Origin: an uncultured bacterium
Lineage (GTDB): Bacteria; Methylomirabilota; Methylomirabilia; Rokubacteriales; CSP1-6
Direction of reading: 5' to 3'
DNA: 6,262 nt
Assembly (NCBI GenBank): GCA_946479205.1
Contig: CAMLFJ010000212.1
Coordinates: 1 to 6,262 of the forward strand
In this document: positions 1-5,828 of the stretch, in pieces
Position numbering within the stretch: the stretch's first letter is position 1
Layout: every line of letters starts with the position of its first letter
The notes under the pieces: generated by a model
What the model saw: only the letters and a program-made list of their open reading frames with translations
Told to the model about the DNA's origin: nothing
Databases searched by the model: none
Position numbers and translations under genes: made by a program

Positions 1-35
1 CCGGCCTCATCGTGGGTGGGCGGCAGCGGCGCTAG
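1..35 (+). CDS. 3' end of an upstream gene (possibly ABC transporter permease)
   Basis: An open frame enters from the left edge and ends at TAG (33-35), giving the C-terminal residues GLIVGGRQRR. The stop is only 2 nt before the ATG of the ABC permease, so the two genes are probably co-transcribed and translationally coupled. A short hydrophobic stretch followed by a basic tail is what the C-terminus of a second HisM-family permease would look like, and polar amino acid transporters often have two permease genes side by side, but ten residues cannot identify the protein. The identity is inference; the stop codon and frame are seen directly. Confidence 0.4.
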   Translation, partial: GLIVGGRQRR

Positions 36-37
36 CC

Positions 38-715
38 ATGCTCGATCTCGACGTCGTCTGGCGGAACCTGCCGTTCCTGATGCTCCAGGGATTCCTGGGC
101 ATCGGCAACTTCGTGGGCGGCACCCTGCGTCTGGCCATCCCGTCCATCATCCTCGGGTTCCTCCTCGGGATCTTCATCGGCATCGCGCGGCTGGCCCCGC
201 AGCGGTGGATCCGCATGCCGGCCACGGTATACGTGGAGTTCTTCCGGGGCGTCCCGCTGGTCATGGTGATCTTCTGGATGTGGTTCATCATGCCGATCGT
301 GCTCAAGACGTCGATCCCCGAGTTCGGGGTGGCCCTGACCGCGTTCGTGGTCTTCGAGGCGGCCTACCTGGGCGAGATCGTGCGCGCGGGCATCCAGTCG
401 GTGGCCCGCGGCCAGGTCGAGGCGGGCACCGCGCTCGGGCTCAGTGGATCGCAGGGCATGCGGTTCGTGATCCTGCCCCAGGCGCTCAAGAACATGATCC
501 CGTCGCTGGTCACCCAGTTCATCGTGCTCTTCAAGGACACCTCGCTCGCCTCGATCATCGGCTTCATGGACCTGACCAAGGCGGCCCAGGTGGTGAACAA
601 CCGCGAGATCCGCCCGTTCCCGATCTACCTCTTCATCGCGGTGGTCTACTGGGTCTGCACCTACTCCATGTCTCGCTACGCGCGCTACCTGGAGAAGAGG
701 ATGGGCCCTGCCTGA
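38..715 (+). CDS. Polar amino acid ABC transporter permease (HisM/GltK/GlnP family)
   Basis: This is a 225-aa inner-membrane subunit of an ABC importer for amino acids or a similar small polar solute; it would pair with a second permease, an ATPase and a periplasmic binding protein. Hydrophobic segments lie at about residues 30-50, 73-90, 97-115, 155-176 and 195-212. The family block FRGVPLVMVIFW is at residues 69-80. The cytoplasmic EAA loop that docks on the ATPase runs from about 107 to 150 (EAAYLGEIVRAGIQS, then GQVEAGTALGLS and RFVILPQAL). The C-terminal half has the usual FKDTSLASIIG at 165-175. Length is normal for the family. The ATG follows the previous stop by 2 nt and has no strong Shine-Dalgarno, which fits coupling to the upstream gene. 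Substrate cannot be decided; the closest feel is glutamate/aspartate GltK-type permeases. Confidence 0.93.
   Translation: MLDLDVVWRNLPFLMLQGFLGIGNFVGGTLRLAIPSIILGFLLGIFIGIARLAPQRWIRMPATVYVEFFRGVPLVMVIFWMWFIMPIVLKTSIPEFGVALTAFVVFEAAYLGEIVRAGIQSVARGQVEAGTALGLSGSQGMRFVILPQALKNMIPSLVTQFIVLFKDTSLASIIGFMDLTKAAQVVNNREIRPFPIYLFIAVVYWVCTYSMSRYARYLEKRMGPA
691..700 (+). promoter_or_regulatory. Shine-Dalgarno that fixes a CTG start for the hydrolase
   Basis: GGAGAAGAGG lies inside the last codons of the permease and ends 7 nt before CTG 708, an ideal distance. The reading frame of the hydrolase has no ATG or GTG between here and GTG 792, which would be too far downstream for this site to serve. The site therefore supports initiation at CTG 708 and an 8-nt overlap of the two genes. 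Confidence 0.6.
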
Positions 716-1547
716 AGTCGTCCTGCCCACCGGGGTCCGCCTGCACTGGCGGGAGGCCGGTCTCACCGCGGGGCCCCCCGCTTCCACTCCGGTGGTCGTC
801 TGGATCCACGGGGGCTCGGTGGAAGACTCCTCGGTGATGGTGGCGGATCTCGAGCCCTTCTTCGGCCGGGTCCGCGCGCTCTTCCCGGACACGCGCGGCC
901 ACGGTCTCTCCTCGCGCTTCGAGCGGGTCGAAGACTACACCTACGCGCGCAAGGCGGAGGACCTGCTGGCCTGGCTCGACGGCCTCGGGATCCGCGAGGC
1001 GGTGTGGGGCGGGGCGTCCATGGGCGGGGCGCTCTCGCTGTGGATCGCCGCGCACACGCCGGAGCGCGCGCGGGCGGTGATCTCCATCAGCGGGCCGCCC
1101 TTCGTGCCGACCGACGAGGACAAGGCCTGGTGGGCGCGGCAGCGGCCGCTCGTGGAGGCGGGGCGCTTCGAGGAGTACTTCGACGCCAACGTGCGCCTGC
1201 GCATGGGCGAGGACGCGCTGGCCCGGCTCAAGGCGCGCCCCGATCGATACGCGGGGCTGACCGGCGCGCTGCGCCGGCACTCGGTGGCCTCGCTGCTCGC
1301 GCTGCTCGACGAGACCTACAGCCGGGGCGAGTGGCTGGACGACTGCCGGCGCATCCGCTGCCCGGTCCAGGTGATCGCGGGTTCGGAAGACAGCTTCCCG
1401 ACCGTCGCCATGTCCCGCCGCGTCGCCGAGGCCATCCCCGGGGCCCGGCTGCACGTGGTCCAGGGCGGCCCCCACTTCCCCAACCGCACCCACCGCGCCG
1501 AGGTCCAGGGCGTGATCGCCACCTTCCTCGCCGCGATCGGCCTCTAG
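708..1547 (+). CDS. Alpha/beta hydrolase, probable CTG start
   Basis: A single-domain alpha/beta-hydrolase-fold enzyme (279 aa with the CTG start). Numbering from CTG 708: the oxyanion-region motif HGG is at 34-36, the nucleophile elbow GASMG is at 102-106 with Ser104 as nucleophile, the likely acid is Asp228 (in AGSED) and the base is His256 (in GGPHFP). DTRGHG after strand 4 is also typical of the fold. The first GTG in frame (792) would start inside the HGG strand and remove the N-terminal strand TGVRLHWREAG, which resembles the normal start of such proteins, so I place the start at CTG 708, read as Met-Pro-Glu-Val-Val-Leu. The gene overlaps the permease by 8 nt and is probably in its operon. 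The fold covers esterases, lactonases, C-C hydrolases and haloperoxidase-like enzymes; the substrate is unknown. Confidence 0.85.
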   Translation: MPEVVLPTGVRLHWREAGLTAGPPASTPVVVWIHGGSVEDSSVMVADLEPFFGRVRALFPDTRGHGLSSRFERVEDYTYARKAEDLLAWLDGLGIREAVWGGASMGGALSLWIAAHTPERARAVISISGPPFVPTDEDKAWWARQRPLVEAGRFEEYFDANVRLRMGEDALARLKARPDRYAGLTGALRRHSVASLLALLDETYSRGEWLDDCRRIRCPVQVIAGSEDSFPTVAMSRRVAEAIPGARLHVVQGGPHFPNRTHRAEVQGVIATFLAAIGL

Positions 1548-1549
1548 AA

Positions 1550-1634
1550 GGGGTCAGGTCTTACATTCCGACATTTTTGACCGGCCAGACGTGCGCTCCG
1601 TGCGCGGAAATGTCGGAATGTAAGACCTGACCCC
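1550..1634. repeat. REP/MITE-like perfect inverted repeat (27-bp arms, 31-nt loop)
   Basis: The left arm (1550-1576) begins GGGGTCAGGTCTTACATTCC and the right arm (1608-1634) is its exact reverse complement, ending GACCTGACCCC, with a 31-nt spacer. All 27 positions match. The arms are visibly more AT-rich than the surrounding genes. The element starts 2 nt after the hydrolase TAG and carries no coding frame. From memory, palindromes with the GGGGTCAGGTCTT...AAGACCTGACCCC ends occur in many copies in environmental genomes, often near IS200-like REP-associated tyrosine transposases (RAYT); no such transposase is in this window. It could also act as a strong transcript-end hairpin for the permease-hydrolase unit, although no U-tract follows the stem. 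Confidence 0.8.
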
Positions 1635-1635
1635 A

Positions 1636-1664
1636 TTGCGGGGCGGGCGGGGGCGGGATAGAGT
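1636..1664 (+). promoter_or_regulatory. Putative sigma70-type promoter of the DinB gene
   Basis: TTGCGG (1636-1641) and TAGAGT (1659-1664) are separated by 17 nt, each matching 4 of 6 consensus bases. The -10 box ends 8 nt before ATG 1673, so a normal start site would lie at or next to the ATG and give a leaderless message. No Shine-Dalgarno is visible before this ATG. The -35 box begins 1 nt beyond the end of the inverted repeat. Confidence 0.35.
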
Positions 1665-1672
1665 CAGCCGCC

Positions 1673-2197
1673 ATGGACGAGGAGCAGGCGCGGATCCGGG
1701 GGTATCTGGTGGCGCAGGGGGCCAAGCTGGCGCCCGCGGCCATCGTGGAGAAGGTACGGCAGGCGATGGCGGACCTGAGCGCGGCGGCGGTGGCGGTGCC
1801 GGCGGCCCGTTTCGGCGAGCGGCCCGCGCCGGAGGAGTGGAGCGGCAACGAGGTGATGGCTCACGTGGTGGCCGCCGACGGCTACTTCGGCGGCGGCATT
1901 CAGCGCCTGCTCTCGGGCCAGCAGCCGGCGCCGCGCCCGGGCGGGCGGGGGGTCGAGGGTGCGCCGCGGCTCACCGCGGAGGCCTGGTGCAAGGCGCTCG
2001 CGCAGCAGCGCGACGCCCTCTTCGCGACGGTCCTGGCCGCCGATCCCGACGCGGTCCCCGATCAGCGCATCGAGCACCCGATGTTCGGCCCGCTGACCTG
2101 GAGGGAGACGCTGCTCTTCACCCGGCTGCACGATCTCGATCACGCCGGCCAGCTCCAGAAGATCGCGACGGCCTTCGGGGCGTCGCGCCCCGCCTGA
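1673..2197 (+). CDS. DinB/YfiT-like putative metal-dependent protein
   Basis: A 174-aa protein of the DinB/YfiT four-helix-bundle superfamily, cytosolic, with no signal peptide. The superfamily normally binds a metal through three histidines; candidates here are His64 in EVMAHVVAAD and His153 and His157 in RLHDLDHAGQL, the standard H plus H-x3-H arrangement. PEEWSGNEV before the first His is also usual (the family's W-s-x-x-E-v-l-x-H block). Members include bacillithiol- and mycothiol-dependent transferases and many uncharacterised proteins, so the reaction is open. The ATG 1673 is chosen because it opens the bundle at the right length and follows a putative promoter closely. The stop TGA shares its A with the ATG of the next gene, so the two are co-translated. 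Confidence 0.82.
   Translation: MDEEQARIRGYLVAQGAKLAPAAIVEKVRQAMADLSAAAVAVPAARFGERPAPEEWSGNEVMAHVVAADGYFGGGIQRLLSGQQPAPRPGGRGVEGAPRLTAEAWCKALAQQRDALFATVLAADPDAVPDQRIEHPMFGPLTWRETLLFTRLHDLDHAGQLQKIATAFGASRPA
2177..2191 (+). promoter_or_regulatory. Hairpin over the ribosome-binding region of the LLM gene
   Basis: GGGGCG (2177-2182) and CGCCCC (2186-2191) form a perfect 6-bp GC stem with loop TCG, ending 5 nt before ATG 2197. The G-run is the only purine tract near the expected Shine-Dalgarno position. Ribosomes finishing the DinB gene would melt the stem, which fits strict coupling of the overlapping genes. A short GC palindrome can occur by chance at this base composition. Confidence 0.3.
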
Positions 2198-3231
2198 TGC
2201 GCGTCTCGATCTCGCTGCGGCTCGCCCAGACCGACTGGGCGGAGGCGAGCGCCTACGTCACCGAGGCCGAGCGCCTGGGCGTGGACGACGTCTGGTCCGC
2301 GGAGGCCTGGGGCCACGACGGCGTCACCCCGCTCGCGTTCATGGCCGCGCGCACCTCGCGCATCCGTCTCGGCACCGGCATCCTCCAGGCCGGTACGCGC
2401 ACGCCCGCGCTGCTGGCCATGACCGCGATGAGCATGCAGGCCATGTCCAACGGCCGCTTCCTGCTCGGTCTGGGCGTGAGCGGACCGCAGGTGATCGAGG
2501 GCTGGCACGGCATCCGCTTCGATCGCCCGGTCCAGCGCATGCGCGAGACCGTGGAGATCGTCCGTCGCGCGATCAAGGGCGAGCGCCTCGAGTACAAGGG
2601 CAAGGTCTACGAGCTGCCGCTCCCCGGCGGCGAGGGCAAGGCCCTCCGCTCCGCCGCCCCGCCCCAGCCGAGCCTGCCGGTCTACCTGGCCACGCTCTCG
2701 CCCAGGAGCCTCGAGATGACCGGCGAGATCGCCGACGGCTGGCTCGGCACCTCGTTCATGCCGGAGCACGGGGAGGTCTTCACCGCCTCCCTCGCGGCGG
2801 GCGCGGCCCGCGCGGGCCGGTCGCTCGCCCAGCTCGACCTGCAGGCGGGCGGCTACGTGGCCTTCGGCGACGACGTGGAGCGGCTGATCCCGCCCCGCAA
2901 GCCGGGCCTGGCCTTCAGCCTGGGCGCGATGGGCTCGCGCCAGCACAACTTCTACAACGACGCCTACCGCCGGGCGGGCTACGTGGACGCGGCCACCGAG
3001 GTGCAGCGCCTGTGGCTCGACGGCCGGCGCGAGGAGGCGACCGCCCGCGTGCCCGACGAGCTGGTGCTCCAGACCAACCTGCTCGGCACGGACGCCATGG
3101 TGCGCGCGCGCCTCGAGGCCTATCAACGCGCCGGCATCACCACGCTGCGGGTCGAGCCCGGCGGCGAGGGGCTCGCGGCCCGGCTCGCCACGCTGGGCCG
3201 GTTGCTGGACCTCGTTCGCGCCCTGCGATAG
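2197..3231 (+). CDS. LLM-class flavin/F420-dependent oxidoreductase
   Basis: A 344-aa luciferase-like monooxygenase-family TIM barrel, probably cytosolic. The start MRVSISLRLAQTDWAEASAY is the first barrel strand and helix, DDVWSAEAWGHD (30-41) is the second strand with its cofactor-side residues, and RLGTGILQAGTRTPALLA (57-74) and FLLGLGVSGPQVIEGWHG (88-105) are the signature blocks. The GLGVSGPQV-x-EGWHG form is characteristic of the F420-dependent branch that includes methylenetetrahydromethanopterin reductase-like enzymes, so F420 is more likely than FMNH2 as cofactor; that is an inference from the motif. The open frame extends upstream, but ATG 2197, overlapping the DinB stop, opens the domain exactly. 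Substrate is unknown. The overlap suggests shared expression with DinB, and possibly a shared pathway. Confidence 0.9.
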   Translation: MRVSISLRLAQTDWAEASAYVTEAERLGVDDVWSAEAWGHDGVTPLAFMAARTSRIRLGTGILQAGTRTPALLAMTAMSMQAMSNGRFLLGLGVSGPQVIEGWHGIRFDRPVQRMRETVEIVRRAIKGERLEYKGKVYELPLPGGEGKALRSAAPPQPSLPVYLATLSPRSLEMTGEIADGWLGTSFMPEHGEVFTASLAAGAARAGRSLAQLDLQAGGYVAFGDDVERLIPPRKPGLAFSLGAMGSRQHNFYNDAYRRAGYVDAATEVQRLWLDGRREEATARVPDELVLQTNLLGTDAMVRARLEAYQRAGITTLRVEPGGEGLAARLATLGRLLDLVRALR

Positions 3232-3234
3232 CAT
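3206..3234 (+). promoter_or_regulatory. Possible promoter of the acyl-CoA dehydrogenase genes
   Basis: TGGACC (3206-3211) and TAGCAT (3229-3234) lie 17 nt apart, each matching 4 of 6 sigma70 consensus bases. The -10 box overlaps the LLM stop codon. Transcription would start near 3241, inside the palindrome at 3238-3258, which leaves a leader of about 44 nt with its AGGAG site. Such weak matches arise by chance, so this is tentative. Confidence 0.22.
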
Positions 3235-3237
3235 GGC

Positions 3238-3258
3238 GATCGGTCGAGCCGACCGATC
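3238..3258. promoter_or_regulatory. Perfect 9-bp palindrome upstream of the large ACAD gene (operator or hairpin)
   Basis: GATCGGTCG (3238-3246) and CGACCGATC (3250-3258) are exact reverse complements with a 3-nt centre AGC. It lies in the 53-nt gap between the LLM stop and the ACAD start, 14 nt before the AGGAG Shine-Dalgarno (3273-3277). Its size and symmetry suit a TetR-type operator, and fatty-acid and acyl-CoA genes are often under TetR regulators. It could instead be a transcript hairpin; no U-tract follows. A related sequence occurs at 5827-5847. Confidence 0.4.
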
Positions 3259-3284
3259 AACGACGATTCCACAGGAGCCCTGAC

Positions 3285-4463
3285 ATGGATCTGAACTACT
3301 CGCCCGACGAGCTGGCCTTCCGCGACGAGGTGCGTGGCTGGTTGAAGAGCAACCTGCCGGACGACCTGCGCGCCAAGATGGAAGGCTACCAGGAGCTGTC
3401 GAAGGACGATCTCCTGCGCTGGCACCGGATCCTGGCGAAGAAGGGCTGGGTCGCGCCCGACTGGCCGAAGGAGTGGGGCGGCACCGACTGGAACCTCGTG
3501 CAGCGCTACATCTGGGAGGAGGAGTGCGGCTTCGCGGCCACGCCGCCGCTCATCCCGTTCGGGCTCCGGATGTGCGCGCCGGTCCTGCTGCAGTTCGGCA
3601 CCGACACCCAGAAGAAGAAGTACCTGCCCCGCATCTTCCAGGGGGAGGACTTCTGGTGCCAGGGCTATTCGGAGCCCGGCTCGGGCTCGGACCTGGCCTC
3701 GCTCAAGACGCGCGCGGTGCGCCAGGACGATCACTACGTGGTCACCGGCCAGAAGATCTGGACGACCATGGCCCAGCACGCGGACTGGATCTTCTGCCTC
3801 GTGCGGACCGACGGCACCGGCAAGCGTCAGGACGGCATCTCGTTCCTGCTCATCGACATGAAGACGGCCGGCATCAGCGTGCGGCCGATCGTCCTGATGG
3901 ACGGCAGCAAGGAGGTCAACGAGGTCTTCTTCGACGAGGTCAAGGTTCCCGCCGAGAACCTCGTGCACGAGGAAGGCAAGGGCTGGACGGTGGCCAAGTA
4001 CCTGCTCGGCTACGAGCGCATGGGCACCGGCCGCATCGGGGCCTCCAAGCGCGAGCTGACCAAGCTGAAGGAGCTGGCGGGCGAGCAGATGAAGGACGGG
4101 CGCCCCCTCATGGAGGACCCGCGCTTCCGCGACCGGCTCACGCGCGTGGAGGTCGAGCTGATGGCGCTCGAGATCACCAACCTGCGCTTCCTCGACCAGA
4201 TGCGGCGCAGTGGCCGGCCGCCCGGCGCCGACGTGTCCATGCTCAAGATCAAGGGCACCGAGATCCAGCAGGCCATCACCGAGCTGATGATGCAGGCCGC
4301 GGGCCCGCTGGCCCAGGCCTTCCGGCCGGTGGACGCGATGGACTTCGACCACTTCACCGCGCGGCTGGCTCCGCGGTACTGCAATCTCCGCAAGGCCACG
4401 ATCTACGCGGGCTCCAACGAGATCCAGCGCAACATCATCGCGAAGGCGACGCTCGGTCTGTAG
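3285..4463 (+). CDS. Acyl-CoA dehydrogenase, catalytic (large) subunit of a probable alpha2beta2 enzyme
   Basis: A 392-aa FAD acyl-CoA dehydrogenase that would introduce the 2,3 double bond in an acyl-CoA. ATG 3285 has AGGAG (3273-3277) 7 nt upstream and starts the normal N-terminal helix (MDLNYSPDELAFRDEV). The flavin and substrate block is CQGYSEPGSGSDLASLKTRA (125-144), with KIWTTMAQHADW (157-168) over the isoalloxazine. The MCAD-type C-terminal catalytic Glu is absent: IYAGSNEIQ has Ala375 at that place. Glu244 in LGYERMG occupies the isovaleryl-CoA dehydrogenase/FadE26-type position and is the predicted base. The RxFG motif that contacts the partner's FAD is missing. These features, the size, and a second ACAD gene downstream match large subunits such as PimC and FadE26. 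Substrate is undetermined; cholate, steroid side chain and dicarboxylic acyl-CoA are family precedents. Confidence 0.9.
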   Translation: MDLNYSPDELAFRDEVRGWLKSNLPDDLRAKMEGYQELSKDDLLRWHRILAKKGWVAPDWPKEWGGTDWNLVQRYIWEEECGFAATPPLIPFGLRMCAPVLLQFGTDTQKKKYLPRIFQGEDFWCQGYSEPGSGSDLASLKTRAVRQDDHYVVTGQKIWTTMAQHADWIFCLVRTDGTGKRQDGISFLLIDMKTAGISVRPIVLMDGSKEVNEVFFDEVKVPAENLVHEEGKGWTVAKYLLGYERMGTGRIGASKRELTKLKELAGEQMKDGRPLMEDPRFRDRLTRVEVELMALEITNLRFLDQMRRSGRPPGADVSMLKIKGTEIQQAITELMMQAAGPLAQAFRPVDAMDFDHFTARLAPRYCNLRKATIYAGSNEIQRNIIAKATLGL

Positions 4464-4481
4464 TGACGCGCGCGGCGATGT

Positions 4482-4649
4482 CCGGCGGGGCCGGGGGGCG
4501 GGAGGGGCCGGGTGGTCCTCTGACCACGACGCGCGTGGCTCCGGCTACCCGATGAGGAGTTCCCAATCTGGATGGTTGGTGGCTCCGTTCTGCCTGGCAG
4601 GAACGGGTCACCCGGACCACCCGGCCCCCCCGCCCCCCGGCCCCGCCGG
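4482..4649. repeat. 168-nt inverted-repeat element between the two ACAD genes
   Basis: The 225-nt gap between the ACAD genes contains arms 4482-4518 and 4614-4649 that are reverse complements over 36 bp, with a single extra A (4503) in the left arm. The arms are nearly pure G and C. The 95-nt loop folds further: TGACC (4521-4525) can pair with GGTCA (4606-4610), CCAATC (4563-4568) with GGTTGG (4574-4579), and CCGTTCTGC (4585-4593) with GCAgGAACGG (4597-4606, one bulged G). GTGGCTCCG occurs twice in the loop (4534 and 4579 onward). There is no coding frame with a family-like product and no clear target-site duplication. It may be a MITE-like insertion or a structured RNA that stabilises or attenuates the operon message; I do not recognise a known riboswitch. 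Confidence 0.75.
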
Positions 4650-4688
4650 CGTTGCGGCGGTTCGAACGACTGACCTCAGGAGCGTGGG

Positions 4689-5828
4689 ATGAATTTTGAT
4701 CTGAGCGAGGAGCAGCAGCTCCTGGCGGATAGTCTCAAGCGGTACTTGACGAACGAGTACTCGATCGACACGCGGGCCAAGATCGTGGACTCGCCCACCG
4801 GCTGGAGCGAGAAGGTGTGGGCCGCCTTCGCGGAGATGGGGCTGCTCGGCGTGCCCTTCGCGGAGGAGCACGGCGGCTTCGGCGGCACCGCGGTGGACGT
4901 GATGCTGGTCATGGAGGCGCTCGGTGAGGGCCTCGTGGTCGAGCCCTACTGGGTCAACGTGGGCCTGGGCGGCCGGCTGATCGCCCGTGCGGGCTCGTCG
5001 GCCCAGCAGAAGCGCATCCTGCCCGCGCTGATCCAGGGCAAGCACCGCCTGGCCTTCGCGCACACCGAGAGCGGCGCCCGCTATGACCTGGGCCACGTGG
5101 GCACGCGGGCCAAGCGGAGCGGGGGCGGCTTCACGCTGAACGGCGAGAAGCGCGCGGTGCTCCACGGCGGCTCCGCCGACACGCTGATCGTTTCCGCGCG
5201 CACCGCGGGCGGCGACACCGACGCGGCCGGCATCAGCCTGTTCCTGGTGGATCGCGGGGCGAAGGGCGTGACCCTCAAGGAGTACCGCACCATCGACGAG
5301 CTGCGCGCCGCCGACGTGTGGCTCACCGACGTCACGGTGTCCGCCGACGCGCTTCTGGGCGAGGAAGGCCGCGCGCTGCCGCTGATCGAGGACGCCGCGG
5401 ACTACGCCACCGCGCTGCTCTGCGCGGAGGCGGTGGGCGCCATCCGTTACGCCAACGAGGCCACGCTCGAGTACTTGAAGACGCGCCGGCAGTTCGGGGT
5501 GCCGATCGGGAGCTTCCAGGCGCTCCAGCACCGCATGGTGGACATGGTGATCAGCTACGAGCAGGCGCGGTCCATGGCGTGTCTGGCGTGCGTGAAGGTG
5601 GACAGCGCGCCGCCCGCGGAGCGTACCCACGCGGTCTCCGCGGCCAAGATCAAGGTGGCGGACGCCTGCCGGCACGTCAGCCAGGAGGCGGTCCAGCTCC
5701 ACGGCGGCATGGGCATGACCGAGGAGCTGAAGATCAGCCACACCTTCCGGCGGCTGACGATGATCGGCCAGCTCTTCGGCGACGCCGAGCACCATCTGGA
5801 GCGCTTCGCGGCCTCGCCGGCGTCCTGA
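4689..5828 (+). CDS. Acyl-CoA dehydrogenase, small (non-catalytic) subunit of a probable alpha2beta2 enzyme
   Basis: A 379-aa ACAD-fold protein; ATG 4689 has AGGAG (4678-4682) 6 nt upstream. The three-domain layout is kept: N-terminal helices (MNFDLSEEQQLLADSLKRYL), middle beta domain, and C-terminal helices with HGGMGMTEELKISHTFRR (338-355). Active-site residues are lost. The flavin block is degenerate (AFAHTESGARYD, 122-133), the W-T/S motif is replaced by KRAVLHGG (154-161), LFGD (362-365) stands where the catalytic YEG should be, and the alternative Glu position near 240 is Ala/Thr. In contrast it keeps RRQFGVPIGSFQALQHR (266-282), the FAD-adenosine contact missing from the large subunit. 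This is the pattern of PimD/FadE27-type beta subunits. A stand-alone ACAD is possible but unlikely with these losses. Confidence 0.88.
   Translation: MNFDLSEEQQLLADSLKRYLTNEYSIDTRAKIVDSPTGWSEKVWAAFAEMGLLGVPFAEEHGGFGGTAVDVMLVMEALGEGLVVEPYWVNVGLGGRLIARAGSSAQQKRILPALIQGKHRLAFAHTESGARYDLGHVGTRAKRSGGGFTLNGEKRAVLHGGSADTLIVSARTAGGDTDAAGISLFLVDRGAKGVTLKEYRTIDELRAADVWLTDVTVSADALLGEEGRALPLIEDAADYATALLCAEAVGAIRYANEATLEYLKTRRQFGVPIGSFQALQHRMVDMVISYEQARSMACLACVKVDSAPPAERTHAVSAAKIKVADACRHVSQEAVQLHGGMGMTEELKISHTFRRLTMIGQLFGDAEHHLERFAASPAS

Noticed and set aside
1550..1634. Intrinsic transcription terminator
   Set aside because: The stem is long, but the right arm is followed by ATTGCGGGG rather than a U-tract, and the only T-run (1574-1578) lies in the loop side of the left arm. 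It is better explained as a dispersed repeat, though it could still affect transcript ends.
4549..4606. CGATGAG in the loop of the inverted-repeat element, reminiscent of a hammerhead ribozyme core
   Set aside because: The core should read CUGAUGA with a downstream GAAA box and matching stems; neither the exact core nor GAAA is present.
4472..4660. Target-site duplication around the 168-nt element (GCGGCG on both sides)
   Set aside because: The two copies lie at different distances from the arms (4 nt on each side would be needed in register, but they are offset), and GCGGCG is common at this GC content.
4654..4675. GGTTCGAA at 4659, which resembles a tRNA T-loop
   Set aside because: There is no complementary T-stem around it, and no acceptor stem, anticodon arm or D arm at suitable distances. 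It is simply a short palindrome.
4464..4688. A known riboswitch between the ACAD genes
   Set aside because: I find none of the conserved cores I can recall (cobalamin box, THI box, SAM or glycine motifs). The structure is dominated by the long inverted repeat.
2140..5795. Long antisense open frames, e.g. 2140-3234, 3123-4352 and 4608-5795 on the minus strand
   Set aside because: They lie exactly opposite well-supported genes, encode compositionally biased His/Arg/Ala/Gly-rich sequences with no family motifs, and are expected at this GC content.
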